From: DATIJJ01 sp035478795
Lineage (GTDB): Bacteria > Pseudomonadota > Gammaproteobacteria > DSM-16500
Length of the DNA stretch: 44,443 nt
Assembly: GCA_035478795.1 (NCBI GenBank)
Contig: DATIJJ010000021.1
Span: forward strand, 1 to 44,443
Direction: 5' to 3'
Shown piece by piece: positions 16,251-23,420 of this stretch. The translations under genes were made by a program, and so were the position numbers. The notes under the pieces were generated by a model. It made no database searches. It saw only the letters and a list, made by a program, of their open reading frames with translations, and was not told the DNA's origin. Within the stretch, counting starts at the first letter, position 1, and each line of letters starts with the position of its first letter.

Positions 16251-18236
16251 ATGACACTGGATCCTGAATTACTGAAACAGTTGATTGAATCTTTCAGCAC
16301 AGAACTGGCTGAACATGCTGAAGTCATCACGAAAGGATTACTCGCCCTTGAAAAAAATAATCTTTCTGAAGAAGACTCCCATAAAACCATCGAAACTATT
16401 TTTCGCGCAGCGCATAACATCAAGGGAACAGCCTTTAGCCTCGGCATGATTAAACTCGGCGAAATAGCGCATTCGATTGAATCGATTTTTTCTGACATTC
16501 AGAAAAAAACAACGCCCATCACGCCGGAAACCATCGACACGTGTTTGAACGCTGTCGATCAAATGCGAATTGAATTTGATGTTTTTTTGAAAGAAAAAAA
16601 CAATACCCCCTCTTCGGATGCGCCTGAAACAACGGAAAATATCGGCTCGCACGCTTATGATTCCATACGCATCCCGCTCAATCAGGTTGAAAAAATGTCC
16701 AGTCTGCTTGAAGAAATACAAATAAAAAAAATTGTCCTCATGGAAAATTGCACTGACTTGCCCCAATTAACAGAAAACATGCGTGCCTCTATCAATGATC
16801 TCTCCCTTTTGTTACATGCCATACAAGAAGAATTCTGGCAATTTCGGATGGTGCCTTTTGGAAATTTTTTATGTCTTCTGCCGCGACATGCCAGAGACAT
16901 TTCTCATGAGATGCATAAAAAAGTTGAACTCATTTTTCGGGGTGAAGACGTCAAGGTTGACAAGGCTGTCCTCGAAGGATTGAAAGATCCCATTCTTCAT
17001 CTGTTACGTAATGCAATTGATCATGGCATCGAACCTTCCGACATCCGGAAAAAAATGGGCAAGCCGGATGAGGGGCGCATTACGATCGAAATCAGTGAGG
17101 AACAGGCCTTTATTAAAATCCGTGTCACCGATGATGGCGCCGGGATGGATGTCAGGAAAATCGAAACCCTCGCAATCCGTAAAAATATTGTTTCAGATGC
17201 TGACCTGAATGCCATGACGGATTCGGAAAAACTGGATTTGATCTTTCGTCCGGGATTTTCTACAAAAGAAATCATCACGGATATTTCAGGCCGGGGTGTG
17301 GGCCTTGATATTGTCAAATCCAATGTTGAAAATCTGAAAGGCCATGTCACCGTCGAAACGATCCCTCGGAAGGAAACGACATTTACCCTCCGCGTTCCTT
17401 TGTCTATCGCAACAGACAGAGGTTTATTGATAAAAAATGGAAATCATTCATTTGTCGTACCAACGGCTTCTGTAGAACGCGTATTACTCGTTCATCCTGA
17501 AGAAAGGATACACATACAAGGCGGTCAGGCCATCCGGATAGAAGACAAAATCGTACCCATTCGTTCACTCTCTGATGTGCTTGATCTGGAAAAATCTCGC
17601 GTATCGAATGAAAAAAAATGGCCCGTCATGGTGATCAGGCGCGGATTGCATGCACTGGCTTTTCTGGTGGATGAAATTCTCGGTGAAAAAGAAATTGTCA
17701 TTAAATCGCTTCATGAACCCTTTAACAGAATACCTTGTGTATCCGGTGGGACATTGATTGAAAACAATCAGGTCGTTATTGTGCTGGATCCGAATGCGCT
17801 TATCGAACGCGCCATGAATCAGGAAAGTACCCACTCTCTTCTGTCGGAACAAGACGACATCAGGGAGCCTGAAAAGAAACACATTCTGGTGGTAGATGAT
17901 TCCATCACAACACGCACGCTCGAAAAAAATGTCCTTGAAAGCAAAAATTATCAGGTAACCGTCGCCGTGAATGGAAAGGAAGCCTGGGATATTTTACAAA
18001 AACAGTCGTTTTCCTTGCTCATTACTGACGTTGTCATGCCGGTGATGGATGGCTTTACGCTCACAGAACAGGTCAAAAGCAGTGAGCATCTCAGAAGTTT
18101 GCCTGTGATTATCGTCACCTCGCTTGGCAGTGAGGAAGAGAAAAAACATGGCATCGAAGTGGGTGCAGATGCCTATATCATTAAAAATGAATTTGAGTCT
18201 GGCGCACTATTATCGATCGTTTCACAACTGGTGTGA
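16251..18236 (+). CDS. Hybrid CheA histidine kinase with C-terminal receiver (WspE-like)
   Basis: 661 residues. The HPt domain has phospho-acceptor H55 in AAHNIKGTAFSL. No CheY-binding P2 domain is evident. Dimerisation and ATPase domains follow, with LLRNAIDHGIE near residue 250 and GRGVGLDIVKSNV near 347. The CheW-like P5 domain covers about 385-520. The C-terminal receiver (about 544-661) has the acidic pair in VVDDS, phospho-acceptor D593 and a conserved lysine (YIIKN). HPt-kinase-CheW-REC is the WspE arrangement. It should phosphorylate the REC-GGDEF-EAL protein and the CheB-type esterase. It starts 8 bp after the receptor gene and ends 7 bp before cheB. Confidence 0.93.
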   Translation: MTLDPELLKQLIESFSTELAEHAEVITKGLLALEKNNLSEEDSHKTIETIFRAAHNIKGTAFSLGMIKLGEIAHSIESIFSDIQKKTTPITPETIDTCLNAVDQMRIEFDVFLKEKNNTPSSDAPETTENIGSHAYDSIRIPLNQVEKMSSLLEEIQIKKIVLMENCTDLPQLTENMRASINDLSLLLHAIQEEFWQFRMVPFGNFLCLLPRHARDISHEMHKKVELIFRGEDVKVDKAVLEGLKDPILHLLRNAIDHGIEPSDIRKKMGKPDEGRITIEISEEQAFIKIRVTDDGAGMDVRKIETLAIRKNIVSDADLNAMTDSEKLDLIFRPGFSTKEIITDISGRGVGLDIVKSNVENLKGHVTVETIPRKETTFTLRVPLSIATDRGLLIKNGNHSFVVPTASVERVLLVHPEERIHIQGGQAIRIEDKIVPIRSLSDVLDLEKSRVSNEKKWPVMVIRRGLHALAFLVDEILGEKEIVIKSLHEPFNRIPCVSGGTLIENNQVVIVLDPNALIERAMNQESTHSLLSEQDDIREPEKKHILVVDDSITTRTLEKNVLESKNYQVTVAVNGKEAWDILQKQSFSLLITDVVMPVMDGFTLTEQVKSSEHLRSLPVIIVTSLGSEEEKKHGIEVGADAYIIKNEFESGALLSIVSQLV

Positions 18237-18243
18237 GTCACAT

Positions 18244-19359
18244 ATGATAAAAATATTGATTGTGGATGACTCGGCTGTCGAAACGCGACTCTTTAAACAT
18301 TTTCTGGAGTCACAACCGGACATGTGTGTCGTGGCTTTCGCAAAAGACGGAGCAGAAGCCATTGAAATGGCGAGGCGTCACTCGCCCGATCTCATCACGA
18401 TGGATCTTGAAATGCCCGTCATGGATGGCCATACGGCAACCCGTTTAATCATGGCGCAATGTCCGGCACCCATTGTCGTGATCAGTTCGAAGTTGAACGA
18501 AACCTCAAAGGATATGACTTACCTGGCGCTTGAAGCCGGTGCCGTCAGTGTGCTTGCAAAGCCCGTTAATAACAGCCCGGATGCTCTCGAAGCATTTGGA
18601 TCACAGCTGATTGATACGGTACGAAGCATGGCGGAAATAAAGGTGATTAAACGGCGCTTTGACAAACCCTTATCCTCGAAAAAAACCTCTGTTTTTCCCG
18701 GCGTGATACATACGCCAGGCAGTTTTGAGATCATCGGCATGGGCGCTTCTATTGGCGGACCGGAAGTGTTAAAAAAAATTATTTCACACTTGCCGCCCAC
18801 CTTCCCTGTTCCCATCGTGATCGTTCAGCACATGACGGCTGGATTTATGAGCGGGTTCACCCGGTGGCTTGATATAGATTCTCCTCTCACTGTTAAAAAT
18901 GTCGAACATGGCGAAGTGTTGAAAAAAGGCGTGATTTATTTTGCACCCGACCACGTTCACTTTACCGTGGAGCGAACACAGAAAGGCCTGACCGCAAAAC
19001 TGGTGGAAGGTAACCCGGTTTCCGGTTTCTGTCCATCGATCACGGTGCTGCTACAATCCATTGCAGAAACATCCAAAAATAAAGGCCTGGGTATTTTGTT
19101 GACGGGAATGGGTAGCGATGGTGCAGAAGGGTTGCTTGCGCTAAAAAAAGAAGGAGGTCACACGCTGGTTCAGGATAAAAAAAGTTGTGTTGTATTTGGT
19201 ATGGGAAATGTTGCCCAATCCATGGGGGCTGTTAACGAAGTGGTTCCACTCCACCAGATCGCACAGTACCTCATTAAAATGACACATCAGAAACAGGACA
19301 AGGCATCTCTTGCGTCCCGATCGCAGCGTCTTCCGAAAGAACAGGGTCGTTCGAAATAA
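18244..19359 (+). CDS. CheB-type receptor methylesterase (WspF-like)
   Basis: 371 residues from the ATG at 18244 (MIKILIVDDS, the normal start of a receiver); upstream Met codons lie inside cheA. The receiver domain has acceptor D54. The methylesterase domain has the catalytic triad S169 (GASIGG), H196 (VQHM) and D292 (GMGSDGAEG). It removes methyl groups from receptor glutamates and closes the adaptation loop. The last 25 or so residues, basic and polar, go beyond the usual end of CheB. The stop lies 86 bp inside the 3' end of the convergent replication gene, so the tail may be a junction product. Confidence 0.92.
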   Translation: MIKILIVDDSAVETRLFKHFLESQPDMCVVAFAKDGAEAIEMARRHSPDLITMDLEMPVMDGHTATRLIMAQCPAPIVVISSKLNETSKDMTYLALEAGAVSVLAKPVNNSPDALEAFGSQLIDTVRSMAEIKVIKRRFDKPLSSKKTSVFPGVIHTPGSFEIIGMGASIGGPEVLKKIISHLPPTFPVPIVIVQHMTAGFMSGFTRWLDIDSPLTVKNVEHGEVLKKGVIYFAPDHVHFTVERTQKGLTAKLVEGNPVSGFCPSITVLLQSIAETSKNKGLGILLTGMGSDGAEGLLALKKEGGHTLVQDKKSCVVFGMGNVAQSMGAVNEVVPLHQIAQYLIKMTHQKQDKASLASRSQRLPKEQGRSK

Positions 19360-20662
19360 CAGTGCTGCCCGATTCAGCCTGATTAATTTTTTTCATTAAA
19401 ACATGTTCAATAAAATAAGTGCGCAATGAAGCTAAAATCGCGGCGGTTACCTTTGTTTTTCTTATGTTCATTGGCACAATCTCATTCATTTCTTCTTCCG
19501 ATAATTTTCTTTTCCATTCAGGAAATTCAATATCAACCAGTTCCTTTATCATGGTATCACGTTGTTGTTTTCTGAGACGCGCCTCCTCCAACATGTGTCG
19601 CATTGCCAATTCTTTTGGCGGAATATAATTGGGTTCGTTCCAACGCTGGCCCTTGCGTAAAACACCCATCAGGACATTGAGAGGCTCCGCGTAAGCCTTC
19701 ACCTTGTCACTGTGCTCGAGACTATACGCAAAACGATTAATGGAGTCCAGCACAATTTCGGAAGTAGTTGTGTGGCTGTCATACAGTTGACGAAGTTGTG
19801 TTTCGGAAAATCCGATGTGGCTTAAAATTTCAAAATTTATTTTTTTCCATTCGTCAGGTAAAGAAGTAGTAGTATTTATTTTATAAATATTATTACTACT
19901 ACTATATACAGAGTTGTTACCTAATTCGTTACCTAATTCGTTACCCAATTCGTTACCTGATTCGTCACCTGTTCGTGAATTTTTAAACGGATTGAACAGG
20001 GCTTGTCTGGCTTGAAAAGCGGCAGCCTGAATTTCGTTTGTGATGCCTAAAATCATGTGCCCTCCCCTGCTGGGTTTTCCCTCCAGTCTGATCACGAGAT
20101 ATTTTTCAATCAGCCTGATGAGCGATGTTTTCGCGCTGCCAGCCGTACAATTTCCCGCAGTAGCCAAATCGGAAGCAAGGATAATTCCTGTATCCAAAGC
20201 ACATCTTGCAGAACAAAGATTAATGACATAATAGAAAATATTTTTTTGAATTCCGGTTAATCTTTTAATGGCCTTAACCAGAAAAATCAATTCGCCAGCG
20301 TTACCCAAATTGTTACCCAATTCGTTACCTAATTCGTTACCTGTTTGTTCCCTGATTGTTACCATGTTGTTACCTGATTGTTTGATTTCCGTTATCTCTT
20401 TGTTATCTGTTTGTTGCCTGTTTGTTACCTGTTTGTTACCTGAAACGTTACCTGTTTTATTTGCCTTAAAAGGTAACGGTATTTCTGTTATCGGTTTTTT
20501 TTCATACAGTAGTTCATTTTTATTAACAATCGCTTTTTTACCCGTTTCAGGTTTTTCCTTGCCATCGACTGTACCTTGCCCCGAGAGATCCCAGGGCCGG
20601 TATTCTTTTTTGACAAATTTTTTCTTATCGATCAGATCAGACAATTGAGGCATGAATCGCAT
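19274..20662 (-). CDS. Putative plasmid replication initiator with winged-helix domain
   Basis: 462 residues. The ATG at 20653 (MPQLSDL) is also possible and better spaced from GGAG. Residues about 125-215 look like a winged-helix DNA-binding domain of the plasmid replication-protein type (LTGIQKNIFYYVI, then ASDLATAGNCTAGSAKTSLIRLIEKYLVIR). A Gly-Asn-rich stretch at about 65-125 and a second one (GNELGNELGNELGN) near 230-250 are encoded by iteron-like DNA. The C-terminal third is charged and helical. It follows parA by 18 bp, downstream of one promoter. The replication role is inferred from the backbone position, the iterons and the domain; a partition-protein role in place of ParB cannot be excluded. 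Confidence 0.68.
   Translation of the reverse strand: MRFMPQLSDLIDKKKFVKKEYRPWDLSGQGTVDGKEKPETGKKAIVNKNELLYEKKPITEIPLPFKANKTGNVSGNKQVTNRQQTDNKEITEIKQSGNNMVTIREQTGNELGNELGNNLGNAGELIFLVKAIKRLTGIQKNIFYYVINLCSARCALDTGIILASDLATAGNCTAGSAKTSLIRLIEKYLVIRLEGKPSRGGHMILGITNEIQAAAFQARQALFNPFKNSRTGDESGNELGNELGNELGNNSVYSSSNNIYKINTTTSLPDEWKKINFEILSHIGFSETQLRQLYDSHTTTSEIVLDSINRFAYSLEHSDKVKAYAEPLNVLMGVLRKGQRWNEPNYIPPKELAMRHMLEEARLRKQQRDTMIKELVDIEFPEWKRKLSEEEMNEIVPMNIRKTKVTAAILASLRTYFIEHVLMKKINQAESGSTVISNDPVLSEDAAIGTQEMPCPVSDVSF
19916..19971 (-). repeat. Iteron-like cluster inside the rep gene (12-bp spacing)
   Basis: Five GTTACC-type motifs (one reads GTCACC) follow one another with mostly 12-bp spacing, read as GTTACCTAATTC on the plus strand. 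On the coding strand they give a repeated Gly-Asn-Glu-Leu. Because 12 is a multiple of 3, simple in-frame expansion is a sufficient explanation, unlike the 11-bp cluster at 20300-20455. Confidence 0.75.
20300..20455 (-). repeat. Iteron cluster inside the 5' part of the rep gene (mainly 11-bp spacing)
   Basis: About a dozen GGTAAC-type motifs on the minus strand, mostly as 11-bp units CAGGTAACAAA with a few 12-bp and one 22-bp step. The spacing equals that of the intergenic iterons at 21864-22235. Since 11 is not a multiple of three, the frame rotates through the repeat: GGT-AAC-AAA-CAG, then GTA-ACA-AAC-AGG. The DNA unit is kept and not the peptide. Confidence 0.8.
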
Positions 20663-20680
20663 TCTCCATGGTTAAACCCG

Positions 20681-21691
20681 TTATACGGAAACGTCTTCCT
20701 CATCTTCAATCATATCTGAAATCTTTCTTATTTCAGCGGGTACAATGTCCAGTAGTTCCCGCGTGAGCCGATCAAAATCATCCCGTGTCGGGCTGGTTTT
20801 TAATATGCTGAACAGATTTCTGTTTCCATCCGTAATATTGGGAATCTCCTGGGAGAACTGCACAGTGGTTTGCAGAATTCTTCCTTCGAGATCCGGGTCA
20901 TTAATCAGCGAGACAATGGCTTTTTCAGATAAAATGGTTTTTCCACTAAACTTGTTTAAAAAAACCTTATACAAGATTTTGGACTTAAACATATTGTTTA
21001 GCTTGTCGACTTCACGCTTCAGGATTTTCAGGCCTTTTGCGCTGAATTTGTCAGGATTCAGCGGCGCCAGAATAATATCCGCATATAAGCTTGCCGCCGT
21101 GACAGCCTGCCCCATGGTGGGAGGGCAATCGATAAAGATGAAATCATAATGACCGGCGATGGGCTCGAGCAGATTTTTGTACAGCCGATCCAGTGGCATG
21201 CGTTCATTTACGATCACATTATCAAGCACCACATTCTCAATCCGGCTGGGAAGAAGATCAATGCCTTCCGAAACAGTGACAATGGCGTCCCGGATGTTAA
21301 TCCCATCGGTAATCACATCAATGAGAACGGGTCTGTTTTCAGCGTCAATACCACACGCATCGGTCAGGTTACCCTGAGGATCGGCGTCAATCTTTAATAC
21401 TCTGGCCCCGTAGGTGTTTGCACAGCTCGCAACATTGTCTATGGAGGTCGTTTTGCCTGTGCCCCCTTTGACTATCTGTCCCACAATGACTTTACGTCTG
21501 AATTTGATATTAAAAAGTTGCCTGGCCTCTGCATAGGTCAGATAAAGTTTATTTCCCATTCGCTGACAGGCAATATTTTTTAATTTTAACTGCTTATGAA
21601 CCGCCTGGCCAGTGATGCCGAGAAAATCTGCCGCATGCGCGATTGTCATTTTGGGTTGAATTAACAGCGAGTCCTTATGTGAGAAAGTCAT
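20681..21691 (-). CDS. parA: ParA-family partition ATPase
   Basis: 336 residues. An N-terminal helix-turn-helix-like region (about 18-60, MTIAHAADFLGITGQAVHKQL) precedes the deviant Walker A motif KGGTGKTT (75-82). Walker A' (KIDADPQGNLT) and Walker B (FIFIDCPP) follow. This is the large type Ia ParA form, which partitions plasmids over the nucleoid and often represses its own operon. An AGAAGGGAAA ribosome site supports the start. A strong promoter lies upstream (21724-21751). The gene downstream, where parB is expected, is the rep-like protein, and no recognisable ParB is encoded anywhere in the window. Confidence 0.92.
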   Translation of the reverse strand: MTFSHKDSLLIQPKMTIAHAADFLGITGQAVHKQLKLKNIACQRMGNKLYLTYAEARQLFNIKFRRKVIVGQIVKGGTGKTTSIDNVASCANTYGARVLKIDADPQGNLTDACGIDAENRPVLIDVITDGINIRDAIVTVSEGIDLLPSRIENVVLDNVIVNERMPLDRLYKNLLEPIAGHYDFIFIDCPPTMGQAVTAASLYADIILAPLNPDKFSAKGLKILKREVDKLNNMFKSKILYKVFLNKFSGKTILSEKAIVSLINDPDLEGRILQTTVQFSQEIPNITDGNRNLFSILKTSPTRDDFDRLTRELLDIVPAEIRKISDMIEDEEDVSV

Positions 21692-21723
21692 ACTGGTTTC
21701 CCTTCTGATGTGTTGTTTATGAT

Positions 21724-21751
21724 TTTATATTAAAATATCGAAAATCGTCAA
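21724..21751 (-). promoter_or_regulatory. Promoter of the parA-rep operon
   Basis: On the minus strand TTGACG (21746-21751) and TATAAA (21724-21729) are separated by 16 bp, 32 bp before the parA ATG. The region between and around them is AT-rich, with GATTTT and AAAATC as outer arms of an imperfect palindrome. This suits ParA autorepression. Confidence 0.6.
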
Positions 21752-21863
21752 CCAGTGAATTTTAAATAAATTGAATATTTTTAATAAGTAAGCCAATTGC
21801 GTTTTAGTCGAATAGTCTTGTTCTCGCGCGCCTGAAATGATGGGTTTCTGATGCCATTTATTT

Positions 21864-22130
21864 GTTACCTGTATGTTACCTGTTTGTTATCTTTATGTTA
21901 TCTCAATGTTACCCGTATGTTACCTGTTTTATTGTTACCTGATTGTTACCTGTCTGTTATCCGGATGTTATCTGTATGTTATCTGATTGTTACCTGTTAA
22001 ACGACGTGTTTTGCTTTGATCATGTATTATGTTATCTGTATGTTACCTGGATGTTACCTGAGTGTTACCTGATTGTTATCTATATTGTTACCCGAATGTT
22101 ACCTGAGTGTTACTTGATTGTTACCTGTTT
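21864..22130 (-). repeat. Origin iteron array, minus-oriented part (21 copies)
   Basis: Twenty-one GTTAYCYG-type units, read on the plus strand as GTTACCTGTAT, GTTATCTGATT and similar. Almost all are spaced 11 bp apart. A gap of about 30 bp (about 22000-22030) splits them into groups of 12 and 9. One helical turn per unit, many copies and the position beside parA/rep mark a replication origin with initiator-binding iterons. AT-rich DNA at about 21715-21800 could be the unwinding element. No clear DnaA box was found. Confidence 0.88.
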
Positions 22131-22156
22131 ATTTCGTATGACAATACCGTGGTTTA

Positions 22157-22235
22157 ACAGGTAACAAACAGGTAACAACCGGGTAACAATATAGATAACA
22201 ATCAGGTAACATCCAGGTAACAAACAGGTAACAAC
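22157..22235 (+). repeat. Origin iteron array, plus-oriented part (7 copies)
   Basis: Seven units of CAGGTAACAAA type face the 21 minus-oriented copies. The segment 22180-22221 is the reverse complement of 22053-22094 at 40 of 42 positions, so the centre of the origin is a long palindrome around 22125-22155. The rest of the gap from 22236 to 22429 holds a parS-like site and the leader of the HU gene. Confidence 0.88.
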
Positions 22236-22270
22236 AAATAGTGGCAATAACAAAAAATTTCATATCGGGA

Positions 22271-22286
22271 TGTTTCACGTAGAACA
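22271..22286. promoter_or_regulatory. parS-like centromere site
   Basis: TGTTTCACGTAGAACA matches the widely conserved chromosomal parS consensus TGTTTCACGTGAAACA at 14 of 16 positions; only the two bases after the central CACGT differ. It lies 36 bp from the last iteron and 144 bp before the HU gene. No ParB gene is present in the window, so a host ParB is the obvious candidate binder. Confidence 0.6.
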
Positions 22287-22429
22287 ATCCCTGACAGGTG
22301 CAGGCTGACAGAATAGCCTGATAATGGGTTGTTTTGCCGTCATCCCTTGATTGTATGGAGCTTTTTTGAGTAAGAAGTGGTAGCATTGCCGTTCACATTT
22401 TTTAAACCAGCAGAAGGAAAGACCGTGAT

Positions 22430-22714
22430 ATGAACAAAGCAGAACTTGTCGCTGCAGTTGCAGAAAAATCCAATCTGACCAAAGCACAGGCTGAAATGGC
22501 GATGGGTGCCATGTTTGATACCATTACAGAAGCCATGACAACAGAGGGAAAAATCCTGATCCAGGGCTTTGGCGGATTTTCAATCAAGGAAAGGGCGGAA
22601 AGACAGGGACGCAACCCGTCAACCGGCGCGATCATGACCATTCCGAAAGCGCTTGTTGTTAACTTCAAGCCAGCCACCCAGCTAAAACAACTCATCAATA
22701 ACCAGGAAAAATAA
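22430..22714 (+). CDS. HU-family DNA-binding protein
   Basis: 94 residues, full family length. The N-terminal helix MNKAELVAAVAEKSNLTKAQAE, the GFGGFSIKERAERQGRNPSTG saddle region and the C-terminal helix are those of HU-beta/IHF-like proteins. The family bends DNA as a dimer and helps open replication origins. The NPSTG stretch (about residues 62-66) carries the proline that intercalates into DNA. Standing next to the iteron array, it may serve origin function or compact the plasmid. A four-base gap separates it from the VOC gene, so the two are probably co-transcribed. Confidence 0.93.
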   Translation: MNKAELVAAVAEKSNLTKAQAEMAMGAMFDTITEAMTTEGKILIQGFGGFSIKERAERQGRNPSTGAIMTIPKALVVNFKPATQLKQLINNQEK

Positions 22715-22718
22715 TTCC

Positions 22719-23303
22719 ATGAAAAAGAAAAAAACAGCCATGAAAAGCAAATCCAAAACCGGAAAATCTGCTCTGAAACGGACAAAAAAATCCGCGAAAA
22801 AAGCAGTCAGAAAGCCTGTTGCCAAAAAGAAAAAAGTATTGGCCATTCCAAAGGGTTATCACAGCATTACACCTTATCTGATTGTTGATCAGGCAGCGGA
22901 TGCCATCACGTTTTATAAGAAAGCGTTTGGCGCGAAAGAACTGTTGCGGATGGATCATCCCAATGGAAAGGTGGGGCATGCCGAATTGAAAATAGGCGAC
23001 TCCAAAATGATGCTTGCGGATGAGTGTCCTGAAATGAATGCCCATGCACCCAAAACGCAGGGGGGTTCAGCGGTGAGTATGCATCTTTATGTTAAAAATG
23101 TGGATGTCATTGTCAAGGCAGCGGTCAAGGCAGGTGCAAAATTGACGCGTCCTGTCACCGATATGTTTTATGGCGATCGTTCCGGCATGCTGGAAGATCC
23201 ATTTGGTCATGTCTGGTGTGTTTCAACACACATTGAAGATGTGACGCCTGCGAAAGTCAGAAAACGTGCGGCCGAGTTTTATCAAAAAAAGATGCATGAG
23301 TAG
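22719..23303 (+). CDS. VOC-superfamily protein with a lysine-rich histone-like N-terminal tail
   Basis: 194 residues. Residues 1-42 are almost only Lys, Ala, Ser and Arg, in patterns such as KKSAKKAVRKPVAKKKK that resemble the tails of bacterial histone H1-like proteins. Residues about 46-175 form a PhnB-type VOC (glyoxalase/bleomycin-resistance fold) domain: YHSITPYLIVDQAADAITFYKKAFGAKE, then HAELKIGDSKMMLADE, then the closing DPFGHVWCVSTH. The enzyme activity is unknown. It follows the HU gene by 4 bp, so the basic tail may serve nucleoid association; alternatively it is a solubility or targeting extension of no special function. Confidence 0.82.
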   Translation: MKKKKTAMKSKSKTGKSALKRTKKSAKKAVRKPVAKKKKVLAIPKGYHSITPYLIVDQAADAITFYKKAFGAKELLRMDHPNGKVGHAELKIGDSKMMLADECPEMNAHAPKTQGGSAVSMHLYVKNVDVIVKAAVKAGAKLTRPVTDMFYGDRSGMLEDPFGHVWCVSTHIEDVTPAKVRKRAAEFYQKKMHE

Positions 23304-23316
23304 TTGATCTTCTGTT

Positions 23317-23341
23317 CCCTCTGCCGTCAAGCGGCAGAGGG
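23317..23341. terminator. Perfect 10-bp GC-rich hairpin after the HU-VOC unit
   Basis: CCCTCTGCCG and CGGCAGAGGG flank the loop TCAAG. There is no T run, so it may act as a terminator with help or as an RNA-stability structure. A second imperfect palindrome, GGCCAAC-ATCCGCG-GTTGACC (23340-23360), follows and could be a regulator site for the efflux operon. Confidence 0.5.
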
Positions 23342-23420
23342 GCCAACATCCGCGGTTGACCCCTGTTTGTGTCGTAGTTTAAGCTGTACCACAGGATGCG
23401 CCATCACATAGGGATATCGC

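Noticed and set aside
20268..20648. 126-residue plus-strand ORF with Leu/Pro/Val repeats
   Set aside because: Antisense of the iteron-bearing part of rep; no start signals.
21943..22164. 73-residue plus-strand ORF rich in Cys, Tyr and Leu
   Set aside because: It is a translation of the iteron DNA, without ribosome site or family resemblance.
21864..22235. Repeat array as a CRISPR
   Set aside because: The period is 11 bp with no spacers of 25-40 bp, and no cas gene is present. It is an iteron array.
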